64,000 nucleotides of DNA, taken from assembly GCF_965233615.1 (NCBI RefSeq), contig NZ_OZ247495.1; one strand, 5' to 3'. The stretch is from Pelagibius sp028280305. Its GTDB lineage: Bacteria > Pseudomonadota > Alphaproteobacteria > Kiloniellales > Kiloniellaceae. This document shows positions 1-8,302 of this stretch, piece by piece. The stretch's first letter is position 1. Each line of letters begins with the position of its first letter. The position numbers and the translations under genes were made by a program. The notes beneath the pieces are model-generated. The model had not been told where the DNA came from. It saw only the letters and a program-made list of their open reading frames with translations, and made no database searches.

Positions 1-162
1 CCCAGGATCGAGCGCTCGCTCGACGCGGCAAGGCGGGTCGTCGCTTCAATCGATGGCCGGGCGCTGGCAGCCCGGCGAAGTATCACCGTGCCATTGGTGC
101 GGGAAGTCTTGTCGGAGCTGATCACTGCCGACGCGGAAGAAATCAATAAGGGAGAGGTATGA
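1..162 (+). CDS. hda: C-terminal end of DnaA-related regulator HdaA (partial)
   Basis: An open frame enters from the left edge and stops at TGA 160-162, giving 53 residues. They include RSLDAARRVVASIDGRALAA and end in ITVPLVREVL, which resembles the lid-helix end of alphaproteobacterial Hda/HdaA, the DnaA-like AAA+ protein that with the sliding clamp promotes DnaA-ATP hydrolysis. Hda lying just before ppk1-ppx is a recurrent order in Rhodospirillales. Its stop overlaps the start of the next gene (ATGA), so the two are probably co-translated. Identity rests on the short tail and context only. Confidence 0.65.
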   Translation, partial: PRIERSLDAARRVVASIDGRALAARRSITVPLVREVLSELITADAEEINKGEV

Positions 163-941
163 TGGATTTGGGAATCAAAGGCCGGAAAGCATTGGTCTGC
201 GCCGCCAGCAAAGGATTGGGCCGGGCCTGCGCGTTTTCCCTCGCGCGCGAAGGTGTGGATGTCACGATCGTGGCACGCACCGAAGGCCCGCTGGAAGCGA
301 CGGCGGAGGAGATCCGCCAGGCGACCGGCGTTACCGTGACCGCGGTCGCTACGGACATCACGTCGGTGGAAGGGCGCGCGAAGGCGCTGGCGGCCTGTCC
401 CTCACCGGACATTCTGGTGAACAACGCGGGCGGTCCGCCGCCGGGCGACTTCCGCGATTGGGAGCGGGAAGACTGGATCAAGGCGCTGGACGCAAACATG
501 CTGACGCCCATCGAGCTGATCAAGGCCACCGTCGATCCGATGATGGAGCGGGGCTTCGGGCGCATCGTCAACATCACCTCCGGCGCGGTGAAAGCGCCGA
601 TCGATATTCTCGGCCTTTCCAACGGCGCGCGTGCCGGCTTGACCGGTTTCGTCGCCGGCATCGCCCGCAAGACCGTGCGCAAGAACGTAACGATCAACGG
701 GCTGCTGCCCGGGCCTTTCGATACCGACCGGCTGCGTGCCAACATGAAGGCGGTTGCGGACAAGGCCGGCCGTCCTGTCGAAGATGTAGTCGAGGAACGG
801 GCCAAGGGTAATCCGGCAGGCCGTTTCGGCGACCCGGCCGAGTTCGGCGAGGCCTGCGCTTTTCTCTGCGGCGCGCATGCCGGTTTCATAACCGGCCAGA
901 ACATCCTGCTCGACGGCGGAGCCTTTCCGGGCACTCTCTAG
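159..941 (+). CDS. SDR-family oxidoreductase with atypical active site
   Basis: A 260 aa single-domain short-chain dehydrogenase/reductase. The nucleotide-binding loop AASKGLG (15-21) and NNAG (88-91) are present, as is the catalytic-region Ser141. At the positions of the usual YxxxK pair (+13 and +17 from Ser) the protein has Ser154 and Arg158, so the standard Tyr-Lys catalytic pair is missing. I recall an SDR subgroup with an SNxxR motif here, often annotated FabG-like; the substrate is unknown. The ATG at 159 overlaps the upstream TGA, with GGAGAGG at 151-157; ATG 162 is an alternative start. Probably co-transcribed with hda. Confidence 0.85.
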   Translation: MMDLGIKGRKALVCAASKGLGRACAFSLAREGVDVTIVARTEGPLEATAEEIRQATGVTVTAVATDITSVEGRAKALAACPSPDILVNNAGGPPPGDFRDWEREDWIKALDANMLTPIELIKATVDPMMERGFGRIVNITSGAVKAPIDILGLSNGARAGLTGFVAGIARKTVRKNVTINGLLPGPFDTDRLRANMKAVADKAGRPVEDVVEERAKGNPAGRFGDPAEFGEACAFLCGAHAGFITGQNILLDGGAFPGTL

Positions 942-1091
942 GCTTCAACCACTGTTTTGCCGGTAGTCCGGCAACTCTCCGCCGTCCGTTCAAGTCTCCG
1001 TGACATAAATGGGCGGCGGGGGATGCCGCGGCTGCAGCACACGTAGAACCGATCACACCATGGCTTGGAGGCAGCTTTGGAAGGATCGGGA

Positions 1092-1874
1092 ATGATAAAG
1101 AAAATCGCTGTGGCCGCCTGTGCGGTCTTTGTCCTTACAACCGGTTCCGCGTTTGCGGATGATGATGACGACGATGATCGCCGTCATGGCCGTTGGTACT
1201 ACGAGCACCACGACCATCAGCATTACAAACACAAGCATCACAAGAAGCATCACAAGCATTGGAAGAAGGTGGAAAAGCATGTCTATCACTACGATGGGCA
1301 TCGCCACGGCAAGGATCGCCGCCGCTGGGCCAAGCATGGCCACTCCCATCACGGCCATGGTCATCACCGCCATGCGCACAAGGGGCATTGGGGCCACGAT
1401 CATGGCTACAAGCACCGACACAGGCATGGGCACAAACACAAGAAGGTGAAAAAGAAAGTCTATGTCGAGGAGCACGTCTATCATCACCGGCCCAAGAAGT
1501 ACCGCCACGCAAAGCGGCATCGCCACTATCACCATGGCGATCATGGCGGCTATGGTTATCGAAGACGCCATGACGATCGGGACTGGGCCATCTTCGCCAT
1601 CCTGGCGTTGCAGATTGCCGACGTGTTGAACCAGAGCCAGCGCCATAGCTACGCAGCAGCGCAGCATCAGGCGACGACGGCACCGCTGGGAGAGTCGATC
1701 CGTTGGAACGACGGGTCGGCTTCTGGCCAGGTCATACCGGTGCGCGACGGCAGCGATCGCCTGGGGCGTTACTGCCGCGAGTTCCAGCAGGAGGTCGTGA
1801 TCGGGAACCAGCGTCAAGCGGGCTACGGTGTTGCCTGCCGGCAACCGGACGGCGCCTGGGAGATCGTCTCCTGA
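1092..1874 (+). CDS. Exported His-rich protein with 17 kDa-surface-antigen-like C-terminus
   Basis: 260 aa. The start ATG 1092 is preceded by GGAAGG at 1079-1084, and the first 23 residues form a signal peptide ending AFA. The mature protein opens with seven Asp, followed by about 150 residues dominated by His, Lys, Arg and Tyr. The last ~65 residues, with a CREFQQ segment and a final CRQPDGAWEIV, resemble the C-terminal part of RT0821/Lpp0805-type (Rickettsia 17 kDa-like) surface proteins. The His and Asp runs could bind divalent metal in the periplasm (inference). It stands alone between the SDR and ppk1. The antisense frame is also long, only because of the repetitive composition. Confidence 0.75.
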   Translation: MIKKIAVAACAVFVLTTGSAFADDDDDDDRRHGRWYYEHHDHQHYKHKHHKKHHKHWKKVEKHVYHYDGHRHGKDRRRWAKHGHSHHGHGHHRHAHKGHWGHDHGYKHRHRHGHKHKKVKKKVYVEEHVYHHRPKKYRHAKRHRHYHHGDHGGYGYRRRHDDRDWAIFAILALQIADVLNQSQRHSYAAAQHQATTAPLGESIRWNDGSASGQVIPVRDGSDRLGRYCREFQQEVVIGNQRQAGYGVACRQPDGAWEIVS

Positions 1875-1920
1875 ACCGGAGCCTCGTGCCGCCATCGTGG
1901 GTTTGTTGGTGGATGTAAAA

Positions 1921-1961
1921 GGGACCTTCCCGCGATCCGAGGATCATTGCGGGAAGGTCCC
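1921..1961. terminator. 13 bp perfect hairpin, possible terminator
   Basis: GGGACCTTCCCGC (1921-1933) pairs perfectly with GCGGGAAGGTCCC (1949-1961); the loop contains a second small pairing, GATCC/GGATC. The only T-run is on the minus-strand side (AAAA at 1917-1920), so on the plus strand it is not a canonical rho-independent terminator. It lies 46 bases after the His-rich gene and probably ends its transcript. Confidence 0.5.
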
Positions 1962-2031
1962 GGCGCATGGGGCTGGGTAGGGATCACCCATGAGCCAGTT
2001 ACATTTTTAGTTGCTGGCCCAAAGTAGCGCA

Positions 2032-2045
2032 TTGACGTAAATCAA
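2032..2045. promoter_or_regulatory. Candidate FNR/FixK box (anaerobox)
   Basis: The sequence is TTGAC-GTAA-ATCAA inside the dyad CATTGA-N6-TCAATG (2030-2047). It matches the FNR/FixK consensus TTGAT-N4-ATCAA at 9 of 10 positions and is perfectly palindromic in its outer halves. It lies about 145 bases before the ppk1 start, with no other gene downstream to serve. Confidence 0.5.
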
Positions 2046-2108
2046 TGATGATATGGTATTATTAGTGACTACTGCTTAACTGGGCAGCATCTGTTCTTTG
2101 CGGAAGGT

Positions 2109-2130
2109 CTGTCATCATTCGGTGACAAAT
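2109..2130 (+). promoter_or_regulatory. Candidate Pho box upstream of ppk1
   Basis: CTGTCATcatt (2109-2119) followed by CGGTGACaaat (2120-2130) gives two 11-base units, the spacing of PhoB half-sites. The first heptamer is a perfect CTGTCAT; the second matches CTGTCAC at 5 of 7. A further ATGTCAT lies at 2129-2135. It sits 60-80 bases before the ppk1 start. PhoB control of ppk fits known biology, but the site is inferred from sequence only. Confidence 0.4.
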
Positions 2131-2189
2131 GTCATGCTATAGAACGCAGGTTTCCCGGCTTGCAGGGTGATTTTCGATGGAGTTGGCGC

Positions 2190-4382
2190 GTGGAAGACAG
2201 CACTGTGGCATTGGAAGTCGAGCCACTGGAACAGGAGTCCGATCTTCCGGAGGGCTCGAAGCTCGCGGCTATCCACCTCGATTCGCCGGAACGCTTCATC
2301 AACAGGGAAATCTCGTGGCTCGCTTTCAACGAGCGGGTGCTTGAGGAAGCCTACAACGCCAATCATCCGTTGTTTGAGCGCCTGCGGTTCCTGTCGATTT
2401 CAGCCAGCAATCTGGATGAGTTTTTCATGGTGCGCGTCGCCGGCCTTCTGGGTCAGATCCGCGCCGGGGTCAAGGCGCGCTCACCTGAGGGTCTGACGGC
2501 GGCGCAACAGCTGGCGGCGATCAACGAGCGTGTTGCCAAGCTGATGCGCTGGCAGCAGGAGAAGTGGCACGACCTGACCGGCGAACTGAAGGACGCAGGG
2601 ATTGCGGTGGTCAGTGCCGGCGAGTTGAAGCGGGCGGAACGGCGATGGCTGGATACATATTTTACAGAACAGCTCTATCCGGTCTTGACCCCGATCGCCA
2701 TCGATCCGGCCCATCCTTTCCCCTTTATCCCGAACCGCGGCCTCTGCCTCGTCATGGAACTGCTGCGGGGGGAAGACAAGAACCAGATCAACGGGCTCAT
2801 TCCGCTGCCTTCGAAGATCGAGCGCTTTGTCCGCTTGCCCGGCAAGGACGCACGTTTCATCCGTCTGGAAGAGTTGCTCCAGCTTTACTTCGACGAACTC
2901 TTCCCCGGCTTTGAGGTGAAGGCGGCCGGCTGTTTCCGCGTGTTGCGCGACAGCGATCTGGAAGTCGAAGAGGAAGCCGAAGATCTTGTGCGGGTTTTCG
3001 AGAGCGCGCTGAAGCGCCGACGGCGCGGATCGGTGATCCGTCTGACCGTCGATACCGAGATGCCGACGGAGCTTCTGGACTTCGTTATTCGCGAACTGCA
3101 GGTCGGTAACGAGAACGTCTTTCCGCTGGATGGCATGCTGGGTCTTGTCGACACCAAGGAGATCATTCTCGACGAGCGTCAGGATCTGCTGTTCCAGCCC
3201 TACAACCCGCGCTTTCCAGAACGCATTCGCGATTTTGGCGGCGACTGTTTCGCGGCCATTCGGGAAAAGGACTTTGCCGTCCATCACCCCTATGAAAGCT
3301 TCGATGTGGTGGTGCAGTTCCTGCGCCAGGCAGCCAACGACCCGGCGGTGGTGGCAATCAAGCAGACGCTCTATCGCACCTCAGAAGATTCCCCCATTGT
3401 GAAGGCCCTGACCGAAGCGGCGGAGGCCGGGAAGTCGGTGACCGCGCTCGTCGAGTTGAAGGCGCGCTTTGACGAGGAGCGGAACATCCGTTGGGCGCGC
3501 AACCTGGAGCGCGCCGGAGTCCAGGTGATTTATGGATTCATCGAACTCAAGACCCACGCCAAGATTTCGCTGGTCGCGCGCCGGGAGGGCCGGGCCCTGC
3601 GCACCTACGTGCATTACGGCACCGGCAACTATCACCCGATCACGGCCCGCATCTACACCGATATCTCCTACTTTTCCTGCGACCCTCTCCTGGTCCGCGA
3701 CGCAACCCGGCTGTTCAATTACATGACCGGCTATGCCCGGCCCAAGGCGATGGACAAGATCGCCTTCGCCCCGCTCACGCTGCGTTCGACGCTGCTGCGG
3801 CATATCAACGATGAAATCGGGCATGCCAAGGCCGACCGGCCGGCTGCGATCTGGGCGAAGCTCAACTCGCTGGTCGACCCGGAGATCATCGATGCGCTCT
3901 ACAGAGCCTCACAGGCCGGTGTCTCGGTCGAACTGATCCTGCGCGGCATCTGTTGCCTGCGTCCAGGCGTGCCCGGGCTTTCCGAGAACATCCGTGTGAA
4001 GTCCATCGTCGGGCGCTTTCTGGAGCACAGCCGAATCGTTTGCTTCGGGGCCGGCAAGTCGCTACCGTCACGCGACGCCAAGGTGTTCATATCCTCCGCC
4101 GACTGGATGCCCCGCAATCTTGACCGGCGGATCGAGACCTTGGTGCCGATCGATAATGCGACGGTACACCAACAGATTCTCGACCAGATCATGATTGCCA
4201 ATCTGAACGACGAAGCGCAGTCCTGGATCCTGGAGCCTGAGGGAACCTATCGCCGCGTGCGCTCCACCGCCAAATCCTTCAGCGTCCACACCTACTTCAT
4301 GACCAATCCCAGTCTCTCGGGACGCGGATCGGCCCTGAAGAAGTCGAGAAAGACGCCGAGATTGGTCCTCAGAAAGACCTAA
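2190..4382 (+). CDS. ppk1: Polyphosphate kinase 1
   Basis: Reversibly transfers the gamma-phosphate of ATP onto inorganic polyphosphate. 730 aa, normal length, with N, head, C1 and C2 domains. The phosphorylated His is His475 in YVHYGTGNYH, and His613 in HSRIVCFG matches the second conserved active-site His of the C2 domain. RRIETLVPI near the C-terminus is also typical. GTG 2190 was chosen because GGAG lies 7 bases before it; an in-frame TTG at 2160 would add 10 residues but has a poorer ribosome binding site. ppx begins 7 bases after the stop, so the pair forms an operon for polyphosphate turnover. Confidence 0.96.
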   Translation: MEDSTVALEVEPLEQESDLPEGSKLAAIHLDSPERFINREISWLAFNERVLEEAYNANHPLFERLRFLSISASNLDEFFMVRVAGLLGQIRAGVKARSPEGLTAAQQLAAINERVAKLMRWQQEKWHDLTGELKDAGIAVVSAGELKRAERRWLDTYFTEQLYPVLTPIAIDPAHPFPFIPNRGLCLVMELLRGEDKNQINGLIPLPSKIERFVRLPGKDARFIRLEELLQLYFDELFPGFEVKAAGCFRVLRDSDLEVEEEAEDLVRVFESALKRRRRGSVIRLTVDTEMPTELLDFVIRELQVGNENVFPLDGMLGLVDTKEIILDERQDLLFQPYNPRFPERIRDFGGDCFAAIREKDFAVHHPYESFDVVVQFLRQAANDPAVVAIKQTLYRTSEDSPIVKALTEAAEAGKSVTALVELKARFDEERNIRWARNLERAGVQVIYGFIELKTHAKISLVARREGRALRTYVHYGTGNYHPITARIYTDISYFSCDPLLVRDATRLFNYMTGYARPKAMDKIAFAPLTLRSTLLRHINDEIGHAKADRPAAIWAKLNSLVDPEIIDALYRASQAGVSVELILRGICCLRPGVPGLSENIRVKSIVGRFLEHSRIVCFGAGKSLPSRDAKVFISSADWMPRNLDRRIETLVPIDNATVHQQILDQIMIANLNDEAQSWILEPEGTYRRVRSTAKSFSVHTYFMTNPSLSGRGSALKKSRKTPRLVLRKT

Positions 4383-4389
4383 AGGCTCT

Positions 4390-5907
4390 ATGGTAGCAGG
4401 TTCGCTGGCACCAGCCTCGGCGCTCTCCAAATCCAGCCCGAAGGACGGGCGGATTGCCGTCATCGATATCGGTTCGAACTCGATCCGCCTGGTGGTCTTC
4501 GACGGCCTGAAGCGCGCGCCTGCGACCGTCTTCAATGAAAAGGTCCTCTGCGGTTTGGGCCGAGGGCTGCAGAAAAGCGGCTACCTTCATCCGGACGGCG
4601 TTGCTCTGGCGATACCCAACCTTGTGCGCTTTACCGCGCTGGCGAAGGCCATGGGGATCGAGCGTGTCGATCTCATCGCTACCGCGGCGGTGCGCGATGC
4701 GGAAGACGGTCTTCAATTCGCCGACGCGGTGGAGCGGGCCTGCGGCGAGCCGATCCGAATCCTGAGCGGGGCCGAGGAAGCGCAGCTTTCAGCCCTGGGT
4801 GTGATCGCGGGAAACCCCGAGGCGGACGGCATCATGGGCGACCTCGGGGGCGGCAGCCTGGAGCTGGTCGAGATCAATCAGGGAAAGATCGGCCGCGCCA
4901 CGACACTGGCGCTCGGGCCTCTCCGCCTGATGGAAAGCTGTGGCGGGGATCGGCAGGTGGCACGGAGCCAGGTCGATGCGGCGCTGTCGGAGGTGGATTG
5001 GCTTGCGACAGGCAAAGGCCGGTCCTTCTATCCCGTCGGTGGCGCCTGGCGCAATCTGGCACGGCTGCATATAGAGCAAAAACGCCACCCGCTGCACGCC
5101 ATTCACGGGCACACCATCCAGTACCGCGAAGCCGTAAAGCTGGCCCGTCTTGTGTCCCGGCAGGGCAAGACCTCGTTGTCCGGTATCGACTTCATCTCGC
5201 GGCGGCGCCGGGAGACTCTGCCACTGGGAGCCCTGGTGCTGGGGCGGCTGTTGCGCATCACCAACTCCTCGGCGATCAGTTTTTCGACCTACGGCCTGCG
5301 GGAGGGATATCTCTTCGATCAACTGCCCAAAGACCAGCAGGCCGAAGATCCTTTGATCGCTGCGGCGCGCGACTTTGCCGAGCGGGAAGGCCGCTTTGGC
5401 GATCTCGGCGATGGCCTGATGCGGTGGTGCGATGCGATCTTTCCCGATGAAGACGAGGAAGAGCATCGCCTGCGTCTCACGGCCTGCCATATCTCCGACT
5501 TTGCCTGGCGGGAGCACCCGGATTTTCGCGCCAGCCAGGCCCTGCGCCGGGTTCTGCACCATCCCTTTGTCGGCATCGATCACACGGGCCGCAGCTTTCT
5601 CGCCTACACCGTCTTCCTGCGTTACGGCGGTGCGCCCGATTCAAGCAAGGTGGCGAGAGCCACGACCCTGTTGAGCGAGCGTTCGCGGGCCCGGGCCAGG
5701 TTATTGGGGGCGGCGCTGCGGCTGGCTTTCCGGGTGTCGGGGGCGACGCGTGCCATTCTCGACCGCAGTTCCCTGCGGGCCGATGGCGATACCCTGGAAC
5801 TGGTGCTGCCCGATGATGGTTCGGTGCCGGATGGGGAGGCGGTTCAGCGACGTTTGCGTGCCTTGGCGGCGGTCGGGGACTTCAGGGAAACCCGGATTAT
5901 CCTCTGA
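4390..5907 (+). CDS. ppx: Exopolyphosphatase (Ppx/GppA family)
   Basis: 505 aa, the long Ppx form with a C-terminal helical extension after the two-lobed ASKHA phosphatase core. The N-terminal motif AVIDIGSNSIRLVVFD (about 24-39) and the second phosphate-binding loop GDLGGGSLELVEI (about 150-162) are clear. It hydrolyses terminal phosphates of polyphosphate and possibly pppGpp. It directly follows ppk1, so the operon encodes both synthesis and breakdown. It converges on the M23 peptidase gene with only 11 bases between stops. Confidence 0.95.
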   Translation: MVAGSLAPASALSKSSPKDGRIAVIDIGSNSIRLVVFDGLKRAPATVFNEKVLCGLGRGLQKSGYLHPDGVALAIPNLVRFTALAKAMGIERVDLIATAAVRDAEDGLQFADAVERACGEPIRILSGAEEAQLSALGVIAGNPEADGIMGDLGGGSLELVEINQGKIGRATTLALGPLRLMESCGGDRQVARSQVDAALSEVDWLATGKGRSFYPVGGAWRNLARLHIEQKRHPLHAIHGHTIQYREAVKLARLVSRQGKTSLSGIDFISRRRRETLPLGALVLGRLLRITNSSAISFSTYGLREGYLFDQLPKDQQAEDPLIAAARDFAEREGRFGDLGDGLMRWCDAIFPDEDEEEHRLRLTACHISDFAWREHPDFRASQALRRVLHHPFVGIDHTGRSFLAYTVFLRYGGAPDSSKVARATTLLSERSRARARLLGAALRLAFRVSGATRAILDRSSLRADGDTLELVLPDDGSVPDGEAVQRRLRALAAVGDFRETRIIL

Positions 5908-5918
5908 TCCGGAGCGGT

Positions 5919-6941
5919 TCAACGCACCTCAATTTCTCGAACGATATCAATGATCTGAAAGCGCTGGCCGTCAGCTTCCCGCTCGACACGGTAGATGCCG
6001 CGGTAGGTGCCCTTGGGCCAGGCGTCCTGGCGCAGCCGCTTGCCGACAAAACGAGAGAGGGTGGCGCGGTTCCGCTCAAGTACCCGTTCGGCCCCGACGA
6101 ACTTACGTCCGTCCGGATCCAGAATGACCATGGTTTCATGGTCGCCCTGGCGAATGCCCCAGGCGCCGACCCAGAAAATGAACACCGGGGACGTCGCCGA
6201 AATGGTCTCCGGTGGTTCGATCCCTGCCATGACCTCCCGGTGCTCGGCCTGGCGGTCCAGAAAGCCCGACGAGAGCAGTCCGCCGGCGCGATAGGGAATC
6301 TGTGCCTGGGCTGCTTCCGACCAGAGACTCTGTGCTGTCTCGCCGCAGTTCGCCGAAGGTTCCAGCCCGGTAAAGGGGTCGAGCAGTTTGTTTCGGTGGG
6401 TGACGGCGAAGTGGACATGCGGGAAGTCGCTGTTGCCGGATAGGCCGATCAGGCCGAGCTTATCGCCGCGCTTGACGGTGTCGCCCTTCTTTACCGCGAC
6501 GCTGCCTTTCAGCAGATGCGCGTAGGTGGTGACCCAACCGTCTCCGTGCCCGATGGCAACCCAGTTGCCGTTACGCTCCTCACGGGTTTTGCCCGGGCCG
6601 CTGTCCTGCATCAGGATGTCGGGTTGGCCGTCAAACGCCATGAGAACCCTGCCGCCGGCGGCCGCGACAACCGCCACGCCCTCGCGCATCTCGATCTCGG
6701 TCGGCACCCGGAAATCGACCCCGCGATGTCCATTGTAGCCAAGGCTCCCGCAGGTGTGATCGAGCCAACCCTCGCCGCCATCGTAGTCGACGTAATTCTG
6801 GATGTTGCAGACGGCGCCCATGACGCAGTCGACCGGCAGATCGAAGCCGCCGCCGGGCGCGCGCCTTTCCTGGGCCTCCGCAGCAGCGGCCGTGATTAAA
6901 GCCGCAAGACCGATCATCACGCCGAGCAGGGAACGGGTCAT
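5919..6941 (-). CDS. M23-family zinc metalloendopeptidase, exported
   Basis: 340 aa with an N-terminal signal peptide (cut near AAAEA). The M23/lysostaphin-type core carries zinc-ligand motifs HRGVDF (His and Asp around 72-76), a His in TTYAHL and the HVHF motif (around 175-177). Such enzymes cut peptide cross-links in peptidoglycan. The ~150 residues after the core, containing FIFWVGAWGIRQGD, are not a domain I recognise. ATG 6941 was chosen; a TTG at 6947 overlaps the rnd stop (ATTGA). AGGAAG upstream serves either start, and coupling to rnd is likely. Confidence 0.88.
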   Translation of the reverse strand: MTRSLLGVMIGLAALITAAAAEAQERRAPGGGFDLPVDCVMGAVCNIQNYVDYDGGEGWLDHTCGSLGYNGHRGVDFRVPTEIEMREGVAVVAAAGGRVLMAFDGQPDILMQDSGPGKTREERNGNWVAIGHGDGWVTTYAHLLKGSVAVKKGDTVKRGDKLGLIGLSGNSDFPHVHFAVTHRNKLLDPFTGLEPSANCGETAQSLWSEAAQAQIPYRAGGLLSSGFLDRQAEHREVMAGIEPPETISATSPVFIFWVGAWGIRQGDHETMVILDPDGRKFVGAERVLERNRATLSRFVGKRLRQDAWPKGTYRGIYRVEREADGQRFQIIDIVREIEVR

Positions 6942-6943
6942 GT

Positions 6944-8113
6944 TCAATCGGCTTCCTGGGGTGCCTTGATGGGAACGATCTTGATCTTACTGCCAGCAGC
7001 CGAAAGCGCCACATCGCCGCTCTTCAACGCCAGCGCATCGCGCCCGAAGATGTCGTAGCGCCAGCCCTTGAGGGCCGGGACATCGGCCTTGCTGTCGGCA
7101 GCGATCTGTTCCAGATCGGCCGTGTTGGCGATGAGCTTTTGCGCCACGTCATGTTCGTCGCAGCGCAATTTCAACAAGACCTTCAGCAGGTCGATCAGGG
7201 GTCCGGATCCGTTGGGTGCTGACTGTTTCACAACCGGCCGGGGAAGCTGCTTGTCGGGCAGGGCGAGCCCTTGAGCCACAGCTTCGAGAATCGCCTTGCC
7301 GAGACGGCCCCGCGCCATGTCCTTGTTCAGGCCCCTGGAGCGGGCCAACTCTTCTTCGCTGGTCGGCCGGTGGGCCGCGATGTCGAAAAGCTGCTCATCC
7401 CTCAGCACCCGGCCCCGCGGCACGTTGCGCTGCTGCGCCTCCTGCTCGCGCCAGGCGGCCAGGGCGTGGAGCACGGCAAGGTAGCGCCGATCGTTGGAGC
7501 GCGTCTTCAGACGCCGCCAGGCCTGATCCGGTTCCAAGCGATAGGTGTCCGGCGAGGTCAGGATCGCCATTTCCTCTTCCAACCAGCCGGCCCGGCCGGT
7601 CTTGGTCAATTGGCGCTCCAGCTTCCGATAGATCTTCCGCAAGTGGGTGACGTCGGCCAGGGCATAGTTCAATTGGCGTTCCGCCAGGGGACGCCGCGAC
7701 CAGTCGGTGAAGCGGGACGACTTGTCCACATGGGCGCCGGTCATCTTGCGTACCAGGGTGTCGTAGCCCACCGATTCCCCGAAGCCGCAGACCATGGCGG
7801 CGACCTGGGTATCGAAGATCGGCGCCGGCAGGCGCCCGGTCAAATGAAAGAAAATCTCCATGTCCTGACGGGCGGAGTGCAGAACCTTGACCAGGCGCGG
7901 GTCGTCGAACAGCGCCAGAAGCGGTGCCAGATCCAGGTCCGGCGCCAGGGTGTCGACGGTGGCAACGTCGTCCGGTCCTGCGACCTGGAGCAGGCAAAGC
8001 TTCGGCCAGTAGGTCGAATCGCGCAGGAACTCTGTATCTACGGTGATGAAGTCGGCTTTGGCCAGTCGTTCGCAGAGGGCTTCAAGCTCTGCGGTTTCGG
8101 CAATCAATGTCAT
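6944..8113 (-). CDS. rnd: Ribonuclease D
   Basis: 389 aa, usual length. The N-terminal DEDDy 3'-5' exonuclease domain shows TVDTEF (Asp26, Glu28) and NYALADVTHL; HRDC-type helical domains follow. RNase D trims tRNA and other RNA 3' ends. The start ATG 8113 (MTLIAETAEL) agrees with the family start; the frame is open to 8233 but that part is not RNase D-like. Divergent from aspS, with about 190 bases between. Confidence 0.95.
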   Translation of the reverse strand: MTLIAETAELEALCERLAKADFITVDTEFLRDSTYWPKLCLLQVAGPDDVATVDTLAPDLDLAPLLALFDDPRLVKVLHSARQDMEIFFHLTGRLPAPIFDTQVAAMVCGFGESVGYDTLVRKMTGAHVDKSSRFTDWSRRPLAERQLNYALADVTHLRKIYRKLERQLTKTGRAGWLEEEMAILTSPDTYRLEPDQAWRRLKTRSNDRRYLAVLHALAAWREQEAQQRNVPRGRVLRDEQLFDIAAHRPTSEEELARSRGLNKDMARGRLGKAILEAVAQGLALPDKQLPRPVVKQSAPNGSGPLIDLLKVLLKLRCDEHDVAQKLIANTADLEQIAADSKADVPALKGWRYDIFGRDALALKSGDVALSAAGSKIKIVPIKAPQEAD

Positions 8114-8302
8114 GCCAGCGGTATACACGCTATCGCTAGACGGTAAAAGTGCCGAGGCTCCTGCCACCCATTTCCGGCCGGGCACCCGCGTATGCGGGCC
8201 GGCCTCTCGCTGGCTGCCTTGCAGACTTGACAAAACCCCCGATTCCCTGCCTTTTGCGCCCTCGTTCAGACCCCTTCCGACCAGACCCCGGGACTAGCCT
8301 CA

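Larger units (their letters stand above)
1875..2189. other. Regulatory intergenic region before ppk1
   Basis: 315 bases without a convincing gene. It holds a 13 bp perfect hairpin (1921-1961), then an AT-richer stretch with an FNR/FixK-type dyad (2032-2045) and a Pho-box-like direct repeat (2109-2130), ending at the ppk1 ribosome binding site GGAG (2179-2182). Confidence 0.7.

Noticed and set aside
1053..1895. A 280-codon minus-strand frame rich in Met, Val, Ala and Leu that looks like a membrane protein
   Set aside because: It is the antisense of the His-rich gene: CAT/CAC repeats read as ATG/GTG codons on the other strand. The plus-strand protein has a signal peptide and ribosome binding site.
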